Shown in pieces: positions 25,875 to 38,700 of a DNA stretch of 64,000 nt. This DNA comes from Nematostella vectensis (taxonomy: Eukaryota; Cnidaria; Anthozoa; Actiniaria; Edwardsiidae). Position numbers and translations under genes: made by a program. The notes under the pieces are model-generated. The model ran no database searches, had not been told where the DNA came from, and was given only the letters and a program-made list of their open reading frames with translations. The stretch is from contig NC_064040.1 in assembly GCF_932526225.1 (NCBI RefSeq), forward strand, positions 746,001-810,000. Direction: 5' to 3'. The stretch's first letter is position 1, and every line of letters begins with the position of its first letter.

Positions 25875-28800
25875 TAAAAAGAAGGTATAGGGACATTTTT
25901 ATGTACTCTCAGCATCTTTGATGTGCTCATGATTTGTTCAGGATCCTTTACATATTTTATGCACACAAGAACTAACTAGATTCCTTGATTAACTTGATTA
26001 AGTAGATTCTAACATAGAGCATAGCGCTCGATAGATTGATATACCTTTTTTTTCGAGTATACTGTTTTATTTTTCCTAATGGTACTTTTTGGAATTTACA
26101 TTCGGAAAAAAAAAATTATCGATTGTAACCTTTTGGAAGTTACACTCGTAAAACAAATTCCCGAATGTAACCCTGAAGCTTTTCCCGAATGTAACCTCCA
26201 GTCCGATGGTGACTTTGCTTGGGATAGTTTACGATACCAATAGTATTAAAAGTAATTTTCATTATAATTCCCTTCAACAATGCCACGTTAGTCTTTCGGT
26301 GCGGGCACTTAACTACTAACGCAGCGACCCGGGTTCGAATTCCGCTGATAGCCTTTTTTTTTTCTTTATTTTTTTTTTTTTTAAATATCGATACTTAATT
26401 ATACTACGGTTCTTGGTGTGTCATGACATAAAAAGAAGGTATAGGGACATTTTTATGTACTTACAGCATCTTTGATGTGCTCATGCTTTGTTCAGGATCC
26501 TGTACATATTTTATGCACACAAGAACTAACTAGATTCCTTGGATAACTTGATTAAGTAGATTCTAACATAGAGCATAGCGCTCGATAGTTTGATATACCT
26601 TTTTTTCCGAGTATACTGTTTTATTTTTCCTAATGTTACTTTTTGGAATTTACATTCGGAAACAAAATTATCGATTGTAACCTTTTGGAGGTTACACTCG
26701 TAAAACAAATCACCGAATGTAACCCTGAAGCTTTTCCCGAATGTAACCTCCAGTCCGATGGTGACTTTGCTTGGGATAGTTTACGATACCAATAGTATTA
26801 AAAGTAATTTTCATTACAATTCCCTTCAGTAATGCCACGTTAGTCTTTCGTTGCGGGCACTTGACTACTAACGCAGCTACCCGGGTTCGATTCCCGCTGA
26901 TAGCCTACTTTTTTTTCTTTATTTTTTTTTTAAATATCGATACTTAATTATACTGTTCTTGGTGTGTCATGACATAAAAAGAAGGTATAGGGACATTTTT
27001 ATGTACTTACAGCATCTTTGATGTGCTCATGCTTTGTTCAGGATCCTGTACATATTTTATGCACACAAGAACTAACTAGATTCCTTGGATAACTTGATTA
27101 AGTAGATTCTAACATAGAGCATAGCGCTCGATAGATTGATATACCTTTTTTTCCGAGTATACTGTTTTATTTTTCCTAATGTTACTTTTTGGAATTTACA
27201 TTCGGAAACAAAATTATCGATTGTAACCTTTTGGAGGTTACACTCGTAAAACAAATTCCCGAATGTAACCCTGAAGCTTTTCCCGAATGTAACCTCCAGT
27301 CCGATGGTGACTTTGCTTGGGATAGTTTACGATACCAATAGTATTAAAAGTAATTTTCATTACAATTCCCTTCAGCAATGCCACGTTAGTCTTTCGTTGC
27401 GGGCACTTGACTACTAACGCAGCGACCCGGGTTCGATTCCCGCTGATAGCCCATTTTTTTTCTTTATTTTTTTTTTAAATATCGATACTTAATTATACTG
27501 TTCTTGGTGTGTCATGACATAAAAAGAAGGTATAGGGACATTTTTATGTACTCTCAGCATCTTTGATGTGCTCATAATTTGTTCAGGATCCTGTACATAT
27601 TTTATGCACACAAGAACTAACTAGATTCCTTGGTTAACTTGATTAAGTAGATTCTAACATAGAGCATAGCGCTCGATAGATTGATATACCTTTTTTTTCG
27701 AGTATACTTTTTTATTTTTCCTAATGGTACTTTTTGGAATTTACATTCGGAAAAAAAATTATCGATTGTAACCTTTTGGAAGTTACACTCGTAAAACAAA
27801 TTCCCGAATGTAACCCTGAAGCTTTTCCCGAATGTAACCTCCAGTCCGATGGTGACTTTGCTTGGGATAGTTTACGATACCAATAGTATTAAAAGTAATT
27901 TTCATTATAATTCCCTTCAACAATGCCACGCTAGTCTTTCGGTGCGGGCACTTAACTACTAACGCAGCTACCCGGGTTCGAATCCCGCTGATAGCCTTTT
28001 TTTTTTCTTTATTTTTTTTTTAAATATCGATACTTAATTATACTGTTCTTGGTGTGTCATGACATAAAAAGAAGGTATAGGGACATTTTTATGTACTTAC
28101 AGCATCTTTGATGTGCTCATGCTTTGTTCAGGATCCTGTACATATTTTATGCACACAAGAACTAACTAGATTCCTTGGATAACTTGATTAAGTAGATTCT
28201 AACATAGAGCATAGCGCTCGATAGATTGATATACCTTTTTTTCCGAGTATATTGTTTTATTTTTCCTAATGTTACTTTTTGGAATTTACATTCGGAAACA
28301 AAATTATCGATTGTAACCTTTTGGAGGTTACACTCGTAAAACAAATTCCCGAATGTAACCCTGAAGCTTTTCCCGAATGTAACCTCCAGTCCGATGGTGA
28401 CTTTGCTTGGGATAGTTTACGATACCAATAGTATTAAAAGTAATTTTCATTACAATTCCCTTCAGTAATGCCACGTTAGTCTTTCGTTGCGGGCACTTGA
28501 CTACTAACGCAGCCACCCGGGTTCGATTCCCGCTGATAGCCTATTTTTTTTTCTTTATTTTTTTTTTAAATATCGATACTTAATTATACTGTTCTTGGTG
28601 TTTCATGACATAAAAAGAAGGTATAGGGAAATTTTTATGTACTCTCAGCATCTTTGATGTGCTCATGCTTTGTTCAGGATCCTGTACATATTTTATGCAC
28701 ACAAGAACTAACTAGATTCCTTGGTTAACTTGATTAAGTAGATTCTAACATAGAGCATAGCGCTCGATAGATTGATATACCTTTTTTTTCGAGTATACTG

Positions 28801-29224
28801 TTTTATTTTTCCTAATGTTACTTTTTGGAATTTACATTCGGAAAAAAAATTATCGATTGTAACCTTTTGGAGGTTACACTCGTAAAACAAATTCCCGAAT
28901 GTAACCCTGAAGCTTTTCCCGAATGTAACCTCCAGTCCGATGGTGACTTTGCTTGGGATAGTTTACGATACCAATAGTATTAAAAGTAATTTTCATTATA
29001 ATTCCCTTCAACAATGCCACGTTATTCTTTCGTTGCGGGCACTTAACTACTAACGCAGCGACCCGGGTTCGATTCCCGCTGATAGCCTCTTTTTTTTCAT
29101 TATTTTTTTTAAATATCGATACTTAATTTAATTATACTGTTCTTGGTGTGTCATGACATAAAAAGAAGGTATATTGACATTTTTATGTACTTACAGCATC
29201 TTTGATGTGCTCATGCTTTGTTCA

Positions 29225-32200
29225 GGATCTTGTACATATTTTATGCACACAAGAACTAACTAGATTCCTTGGATAACTTGATTAAGTAGATTCTAACATA
29301 GAGCATAGCGCTCGATAGATTGATATACCTTTTTTTCCGAGTATACCGTTTTATTTTTCCTAATGTTACTTTTTGGAATTTACATTCGGAAAAAAAAAAT
29401 ATCGATTGTAACCTTTTGGAGGTTACACTCGTAAAACAAATTTCCGAATGTAACCCTGAAGCTTTTCCCGAATGTAACCTCCAGTCCGATGGTGACTTTG
29501 CTTGGGATAGATTACGATACCAATAGTATTAAAAGTAATTTTCATTACAATTCCCTTCAGCAATGCCACGTTAGTCTTTCGTTGCGGGCACTTGACTACT
29601 AAAGCAGCGAACCGGGTTCGATTCCCGCTGATAGCCTATTTTTTTTCTTTATTTTTTTTTTTAAAAATCGATACTTAATTATACTGTTCTTGGTGTGTCA
29701 TGACATAAAAAGAAGGTATAGGGACATTTTTATGTACTCTCAGCATCTTTGATGTGCTCATGCTTTGTTCAGGATCCTGTACATATTTTATGCACACAAA
29801 AACTAACTAGATTCCTTGGTTAACTTGATTAAGTAGATTCTAACATAGAGCATAGCGCTCGATAGATTGATATACCTTTTTTTCCGAGTATACTGTTTTA
29901 TTTTTCCTGATGTTACTTTTTGGAATTTATATTCGGAAAAAAAATTATCGATTGTAACCTTTTGGAGGTTACACTCGTAAAACAAATTCCCGAATGTAAC
30001 CCTGAAGCTTTTCCCGAATGTAACCTCCAGTCCGATGGTGACTTTGCTTGGGATAGTTTACGATACCAATAGTATTAAAAGTAATTTTCATTACAATTCC
30101 CTTCAGCAATGCCACGTTAGTCTTTCGTTGCGGGCACTTGACTACTAACGCAGCGACCCGGGTTCCATTCCCGCTGATAGCCTATTTTGTTTCTTTATTT
30201 TTTTTTTAAATATCGATACTTAATTATACTGTTCTTGGTGTGTCATGACATAAAAAGAAGGTATACGGACATTTTTATGTACTCTCAGCATCTTTGATGT
30301 GCTCATGCTTTGTTCAGAATCCTGTACATATTTTATGCACACAAGAACTAACTAGATTCCTTGGTTAACTTGATTAAGTAGATTCTAACATAGAGCATAG
30401 CGCTCGATAGATTGATATACCTTTTTTTCCGAGTATACTTTTTTATTTTTCCTAATGTTACTTTGTGGAATTTACATTCGGAAAAAAATTACCGATTGTA
30501 ACCTTTTGGAGGTTACACTCGTAAAACAAAATCCCGAATGTAACCCTGAAGCTTTTCCCGAATGTAACCTCCAGTCCGATGGTGACTTTGCTTGGGATAG
30601 TTTACGATACCAATAGTATTAAAAGTAATTTTCATTATAATTCCCTTCAACAATGCCACGTTATTCTTTCGTTGCGGGCACTTAACTACTAACGCAGCGA
30701 CCCGGGTTCGATTCCCGCTGATAGCCTCTTTTTTTTCATTATTTTTTTTTTAAATATCGATACTTAATTATACTGTTCTTGGTGTGTCATGACATAAAAA
30801 GAAGGTATATGGACATTTTAATGTACTTACAGCATCTTTGATGTGCTCATGCTTTGTTCAGGATCTTGTACTTATTTTATGCACACAAGAACTAACTAGA
30901 TTCCTTGGATAACTTGATTAAGTAGATTCTAACATAGAGCATAGCGCTCGATAGATTGATATACCTTTTTTTCCGAGTATACTGTTTTATTTTTCCTAAT
31001 GTTACTTTTTGGAATTTACATTCGAAAAAAAAATTATCGATTGTAACCTTTTGGAGGTTACACTCGTAAAACAAATTCCCGAATGTAACCCTGAAGCTTT
31101 TCCCGAATGTAACCTCCAGTCCGATGGTGACTTTGCTTGGGATAGTTTACGATACCAATAGTATTAAAAGTAATTTTTATTATAACTCCCTTCAACAATG
31201 CCACGTTATTCTTTCGTTGCGGGCACTTAACTACTAACGCAGCGACCCGGGTTCGATTCCCGCTGATAGCCTCTTTTTTTTCATTATTTTTTTTTTAAAT
31301 ATCGATACTTAATTATACTGTTCTTGGTGTGTCATGACATAAAAAGAAGGTATATTGACATTTTTATGTACTTACAGCATCTTTGATGTGCTCATGCTTT
31401 GTTCAGGATCTTGTACATATTTTATGCACACAAGAACTAACTAGATTCCTTGGATAACTTGATTAAGTAGATTCTAACATAGAGCATAGCGCTCGATAGA
31501 TTGATATACCTTTTTTTTGCGAGTATACTGTTTTATTTTTCCTAATGTTACTTTTTGGAATTTACATTCGGAAAAAAAAATTATCGATTGTAACCTTTTG
31601 GAGGTTACACTCGTAAAACAAATTTCCGAATGTAACCCTGAAGCTTTTCCCGAATGTAACCTCCAGTCCGATGGTGACTTTGCTTGGGATAGATTACGAT
31701 ACCAATAGTATTAAAAGTAATTTTCATTACAATTCCCTTCAGCAATGCCACGTTAGTCTTTCGTTGCGGGCACTTGACTACTAAAGCAGCGAACCGGGTT
31801 CGATTCCCGCTGATAGCCTATTTTTTTTCTTTATTTTTTTTTTAAAAAATCGATACTTAATTATACTGTTCTTGGTGTGTCATGACATAAAAAGAAGGTA
31901 TAGGGACATTTTTATGTACTCTCAGCATCTTTGATGTGCTCATGCTTTGTTCAGGATCCTGTACATATTTTATGCACACAAGAACTAACTAGATTCCTTG
32001 GTTAACTTGATTAAGTAGATTCTAACATAGAGCATAGCGCTCGATAGATTGATATACCTTTTTTTCCGAGTATACTGTTTTATTTTTCCTAATGTTACTT
32101 TTTGGAATTTATATTCGGAAAAAAAATTATCGATTGTAACCTTTTGGAGGTTACACTCGTAAAACAAATTCCCGAATGTAACCCTGAAGCTTTTCCCGAA

Positions 32201-35200
32201 TGTAACCTCCAGTCCGATGGTGACTTTGCTTGGGATAGTTTACGATACCAATAGTATTAAAAGTAATTTTCATTACAATTCCCTTCAGCAATGCCACGTT
32301 AGTCTTTCGTTGCGGGCACTTGACTACTAACGCAGCGACCCGGGTTCCATTCCCGCTGATAGCCTATTTTGTTTCTTTATTTTTTTTTTAAATATCGATA
32401 CTTAATTATACTGTTCTTGGTGTGTCATGACATAAAAAGAAGGTATACGGACATTTTTATGTACTCTCAGCATCTTTGATGTGCTCATGCTTTGTTCAGA
32501 ATCCTGTACATATTTTATGCACACAAGAACTAACTAGATTCCTTGGTTAACTTGATTAAGTAGATTCTAACATAGAGCATAGCGCTCGATAGATTGATAT
32601 ACCTTTTTTTCCGAGTATACTTTTTTATTTTTCCTAATGTTACTTTGTGGAATTTACATTCGGAAAAAAATTACCGATTGTAACCTTTTGGAGGTTACAC
32701 TCGTAAAACAAAATCCCGAATGTAACCCTGAAGCTTTTCCCGAATGTAACCTCCAGTCCGATGGTGACTTTGCTTGGGATAGTTTACGATACCAATAGTA
32801 TTAAAAGTAATTTTCATTATAATTCCCTTCAACAATGCCACGTTATTCTTTCGTTGCGGGCACTTAACTACTAACGCAGCGACCCGGGTTCGATTCCCGC
32901 TGATAGCCTCTTTTTTTTCATTATTTTTTTTTTAAATATCGATACTTAATTATACTGTTCTTGGTGTGTCATGACATAAAAAGAAGGTATATGGACATTT
33001 TAATGTACTTACAGCATCTTTGATGTGCTCATGCTTTGTTCAGGATCTTGTACTTATTTTATGCACACAAGAACTAACTAGATTCCTTGGATAACTTGAT
33101 TAAGTAGATTCTAACATAGAGCATAGCGCTCGATAGATTGATATACCTTTTTTTCCGAGTATACTGTTTTATTTTTCCTAATGTTACTTTTTGGAATTTA
33201 CATTCGGAAAAAAAATTATCGATTGTAACCTTTTGGAGGTTACACTCGTAAAACAAATTCCCGAATGTAACCCTGAAGCTTTTCCCGAATGTAACCTCCA
33301 GTCCGATGGTGACTTTGCTTGGGATAGTTTACGATACCAATAGTATTAAAAGTAATTTTTATTATAACTCCCTTCAACAATGCCACGTTATTCTTTCGTT
33401 GCGGGCACTTAACTACTAACGCAGCGACCCGGGTTCGATTCCCGCTGATAGCCTCTTTTTTTTCATTATTTTTTTTTTAAATATCGATACTTAATTATAC
33501 TGTTCTTGGTGTGTCATGACATAAAAAGAAGGTATATTGACATTTTTATGTACTTACAGCATCTTTGATGTGCTCATGCTTTGTTCAGGATCTTGTACAT
33601 ATTTTATGCACACAAGAACTAACTAGATTCCTTGGATAACTTGATTAAGTAGATTCTAACATAGAGCATAGCGCTCGATAGATTGATATACCTTTTTTTT
33701 GCGAGTATACTGTTTTATTTTTCCTAATGTTACTTTTTGGAATTTACATTCGGAAAAAAAAATTATCGATTGTAACCTTTTGGAGGTTACACTCGTAAAA
33801 CAAATTTCCGAATGTAACCCTGAAGCTTTTCCCGAATGTAACCTCCAGTCCGATGGTGACTTTGCTTGGGATAGATTACGATACCAATAGTATTAAAAGT
33901 AATTTTCATTACAATTCCCTTCAGCAATGCCACGTTAGTCTTTCGTTGCGGGCACTTGACTACTAAAGCAGCGAACCGGGTTCGATTCCCGCTGATAGCC
34001 TATTTTTTTTCTTTATTTTTTTTTTAAAAAATCGATACTTAATTATACTGTTCTTGGTGTGTCATGACATAAAAAGAAGGTATAGGGACATTTTTATGTA
34101 CTCTCAGCATCTTTGATGTGCTCATGCTTTGTTCAGGATCCTGTACATATTTTATGCACACAAGAACTAACTAGATTCCTTGGTTAACTTGATTAAGTAG
34201 ATTCTAACATAGAGCATAGCGCTCGATAGATTGATATACCTTTTTTTCCGAGTATACTGTTTTATTTTTCCTAATGTTACTTTTTGGAATTTATATTCGG
34301 AAAAAAAATTATCGATTGTAACCTTTTGGAGGTTACACTCGTAAAACAAATTCCCGAATGTAACCCTGAAGCTTTTCCCGAATGTAACCTCCAGTCCGAT
34401 GGTGACTTTGCTTGGGATAGTTTACGATACCAATAGTATTAAAAGTAATTTTCATTACAATTCCCTTCAGCAATGCCACGTTAGTCTTTCGTTGCGGGCA
34501 CTTGACTACTAACGCAGCGACCCGGGTTCCATTCCCGCTGATAGCCTATTTTGTTTCTTTATTTTTTTTTTAAATATCGATACTTAATTATACTGTTCTT
34601 GGTGTGTCATGACATAAAAAGAAGGTATACGGACATTTTTATGTACTCTCAGCATCTTTGATGTGCTCATGCTTTGTTCAGAATCCTGTACATATTTTAT
34701 GCACACAAGGACTAACTAGATTCCTTGGTTAACTTGATTAAGTAGATTCTAACATAGAGCATAGCGCTCGATAGATTGATATACCTTTTTTTCCGAGTAT
34801 ACTTTTTTATTTTTCCTAATGTTACTTTGTGGAATTTACATTCGGAAAAAAATTACCGATTGTAACCTTTTGGAGGTTACATTCGTAAAACAAATTCCCG
34901 AATGTAACCCTGAAGCTTTTCCCGAATGTAACCTCCAGTCCGATGGTGACTTTGCTTGGGATAGTTTACGATACCAATAGTATTAAAAGTAATTTTCATT
35001 ACAATTCCCTTCAACAATGCCACGTTATTCTTTCGTTGCGGGCACTTAACTACTAACGCAGCGACCCGGGTTCGATTCCCGCTGATAGCCTCTTTTTTTT
35101 CATTATTTTTTTTTTAAATATCGATACTTAATTATACTGTTCTTGGTGTGTCATGACATAAAAAGAAGGTATATGGACATTTTTATGTACTTACAGCATC

Positions 35201-35770
35201 TTTGATGTGCTCATGCTTTGTTCAGGATCTTGTACTTATTTTATGCACACAAGAACTAACTAGATTCCTTGGATAACTTGATTAAGTAGATTCTAACATA
35301 GAGCATAGCGCTCGATAGATTGATATACCTTTTTTTCCGAGTATACTGTTTTATTTTTCCTAATGTTACTTTTTGGAATTTACATTCGGAAAAAAATTAT
35401 CGATTGTAACCTTTTGGAGGTTACACTCGTAAAACAAATTTCCGAATGTAACCCTGAAGCTTTTCCCGAATGTAACCTCCAGTCCGATGGTGACTTTGCT
35501 TGGGATAGATTACGATACCAATAGTATTAAAAGTAATTTTCATTACAATTCCCTTCAGCAATGCCACGTTAGTCTTTCGTTGCGGGCACTTGACTACTAA
35601 AGCAGCGAACCGGGTTCGATTCCCGCTGATAGCCTATTTTTTTTCTTTATTTTTTTTTTTAAAAATCGATACTTAATTATACTGTTCTTGGTGTGTCATG
35701 ACATAAAAAGAAGGTATAGGGACATTTTTATGTACTCTCAGCATCTTTGATGTGCTCATGCTTTGTTCAG
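29225..35770 (+). repeat. 4-unit higher-order repeat, 2,182 bp, three tandem copies
   Basis: Landmarks 29225, 31406 and 33588 are 2,181-2,182 bp apart, and the BamHI-site states run GGATCT, GGATCC, GAATCC, GGATCT in each set. Diagnostic variants repeat exactly: GCGAACCGGG with CTAAAGCAG (about 29600, 31783, 33965), GGTTCCATTCC with TATTTTGTTTC (about 30163, 32345, 34527) and TTACTTTGTGG with TTACCGATTG (about 30461, 32643, 34825). Copies two and three look nearly identical by eye, the most uniform stretch in the forward arm, which suggests recent amplification. Confidence 0.88.
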
Positions 35771-38700
35771 GATCCTGTACATATTTTATGCACACAAGAA
35801 CTAACTAGATTCCTTGGTTAACTTGATTAAGTAGATTCTAACATAGAGCATAGCGCTCGATAGATTATAATACCTTTTTTTCCGAGTATACTGTTTTATT
35901 TTTCCTAATGTTACTTTTTGGAATTTATATTCTGAAAAAAAATTATCGATTGTAACCTTTTGGAGGTTACACTCGTAAAACAAATTCCCGAATGTAACCC
36001 TGAAGCTTTTCCCGAATGTAACCTCCAGTCCGATGGTGACTTTGCTTGGGATAGTTTACGATACCAATAGTATTAAAAGTAATTTTCATTACAATTCCCT
36101 TCAGCAATGCCACGTTAGTCTTTCGTTGCGGGCACTTGACTACTAACGCAGCGACCCGGGTTCGATTCCCGCTGATAGCCTATTTTGTTTCTTTATTTTT
36201 TTTTTAAATATCGATACTTAATTATACTGTTCTTGGTGTGTCATGACATAAAAAGAAGGTATACGGACATTTTTATGTACTTACAGCATCTTTGATGTGC
36301 TCATGCTTTGTTCAGGATCCTGTACATATTTTATGCACACAAGAACTAACTAGATTCCTTGGTTAACTTGATTAAGTAGATTCTAACATAGAGCATAGCG
36401 CTCGATAGATTGATATACCTTTTTTTCCGAGTATACTGTTTTATTTTTCCTAATGTTACTTTTTGGAATTTACATTCGGAAAAAAAATTATCGATTGTAA
36501 CCTTTTGGAGGTTACACTCGTAAAACAAATTCCCGAATGTAACCCTGAAGGTTTTCCCGAATGTAACCTCCAGTCCGATGGTGACTTTGCTTGGGATAGT
36601 TTACGATACCAATAGTATTAAAAGTAATTTTCATTATAATTCCCTTCAACAATGCCACGTTATTCTTTCGTTGCGGGCACTTAACTACTAACGCAGCGAC
36701 CCGGGTTCGATTCCCGCTGATAGCCTCTTTTTTTTCATTATTTTTTTTTTAAATATCGATACTTAATTATACTGTTCTTGGTGTGTCATGACATAAAAAG
36801 AAGGTATATGGACATTTTTATGTACTTACAGCATCTTTGATGTGCTCATGCTTTGTTCAGGATCTTGTACTTATTTTATGCACACAAGAACAAACTAGAT
36901 TCCTTGGATAACTTGATTAAGTAGATTCTAACATAGAGCATAGCGCTCGATAGATTGATATACCTTTTTTTCCGAGTATACTGTTTTATTTTTCCTAATG
37001 TTACTTTTTGGAATTTACATTCGGAAAAAAAATTATCGATTGTAACCTTTTGGAGGTTACACTCGTAAAACAAATTCCCGAATGTAACCCTGAAGCTTTT
37101 CCCGAATGTAACCTATAGTCCGATGGTGACTTTGCTTGGGATAGTTTACGATACCAATAGTATTAAAAGTAATTTTCATTATAATTCCCTTCAACAATGC
37201 CACGTTATTCTTTTGTTGCGGGCACTTAACTACTAACGCAGCGACCCGGGTTCGATTCCCGCTGATAGCCTCTTTTTTTTCATTATTTTTTTTTAAATAT
37301 CGATACTTAATTATACTGTTCTTGGTGTGTCATGACATAAAAAGAAGGTATATTGACATTTTTATGTACTTACAGCATCTTTGATGTGCTCATGCTTTGT
37401 TCAGGATCTTGTACATATTTTATGCACACAAGAACTAACTAGATTCCTTGGATAACTTGATTAAGTAGATTCTAACATAGAGCATAGCGCTCGATAGATT
37501 GATATACCTTTTTTTCCGAGTATACTGTTTTATTTTTCCTAATGTTACTTTTTGGAATTTACATTCGGAAAAAAAAATTATCGATTGTAACCTTTTGGAG
37601 GTTACACTCGTAAAACAAATTTCCGAATGTAACCCTGAAGCTTTTCCCGAATGTAACCTCCAGTCCGATGGTGACTTTGCTTGGGATAGATTACGATACC
37701 AATAGTATTAAAAGTAATTTTCATTACAATTCCCTTCAGCAATGCCACGTTAGTCTTTCGTTGCGGGCACTTGACTACTAAAGCAGCGAACCGGGTTCGA
37801 TTCCCGCTGATAGCCTATTTTTTTTCTTTATTTTTTTTTTTAAAAATCGATACTTAATTATACTGTTCTTGGTGTGTCATGACATAAAAAGAAGGTATAG
37901 GGACATTTTTATGTACTCTCAGCATCTTTGATGTGCTCATGCTTTGTTCAGGATCCTGTACATATTTTATGCACACAAGAACTAACTAGATTCCTTGGTT
38001 AACTTGATTAAGTAGATTCTAACATAGAGCATAGCGCTCGATAGATTGATATACCTTTTTTTCCGAGTATACTGTTTTATTTTTCCTAATGTTACTTTTT
38101 GGAATTTATATTCGGAAAAAAAATTATCGATTGTAACCTTTTGGAGGTTACACTCGTAAAACAAATTCCCGAATGTAACCCTGAAGCTTTTCCCGAATGT
38201 AACCTCCAGTCCGATGGTGACTTTGCTTGGGATAGTTTACGATACCAATAGTATTAAAAGTAATTTTCATTACAATTCCCTTCAGCAATGCCACGTTAGT
38301 CTTTCGTTGCGGGCACTTGACTACTAACGCAGCGACCCGGGTTCCATTCCCGCTGATAGCCTATTTTGTTTCTTTATTTTTTTTTTAAATATCGATACTT
38401 AATTATACTGTTCTTGGTGTGTCATGACATAAAAAGAAGGTATACGGACATTTTTATGTACTCTCAGCATCTTTGATGTGCTCATGCTTTGTTCAGAATC
38501 CTGTACATATTTTATGCACACAAGAACTAACTAGATTCCTTGGTTAACTTGATTAAGTAGATTCTAACATAGAGCATAGCGCTCGATAGATTGATATACC
38601 TTTTTTTCCGAGTATACTTTTTTATTTTTCCTAATGTTACTTTGTGGAATTTACATTCGGAAAAAAATTACCGATTGTAACCTTTTGGAGGTTACACTCG

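Larger units (their letters stand above)
25396..25940 (+). repeat. Reference satellite unit (545 bp)
   Basis: This unit is a clean example for reading all others. In order: BamHI site in the palindrome CAGGATCCTG (25394-25403); an ACTAACTAG stretch with TTCCTTGG; the small dyad GAGC...GCTC inside 'gagcatagcgctc'; a T-run before CCGAG; six GTAAC/GTTAC motifs (25536-25648); a HindIII site AAGCTT between two CCCGAATGTAAC copies that are 24 bp apart; the tRNA-like segment (25735-25806) with SmaI CCCGGG; two T9 runs (25809-25831); a ClaI site ATCGAT; the palindrome TGTCATGACA (25865-25874). Unit start is arbitrary, as in any tandem array. BamHI, HindIII, ClaI and SmaI sites recur once or more per unit, so each enzyme should give a ladder. 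Confidence 0.95.
25396..28677 (+). repeat. 3-unit higher-order repeat, ~1,645 bp, two copies
   Basis: Units 25396, 25941, 26495 and 27041, 27586, 28131 match in order. The first and third of each set have GGAAACAAAATT in the dyad spacer; the middle has TAATGGTAC, GGAAGTTACAC, CAACAATGCC and CGGTGCGGGC. The middle unit of the first copy carries a 3-bp insertion (ATACTACGGTTC, near 26401) not seen elsewhere. Confidence 0.75.
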
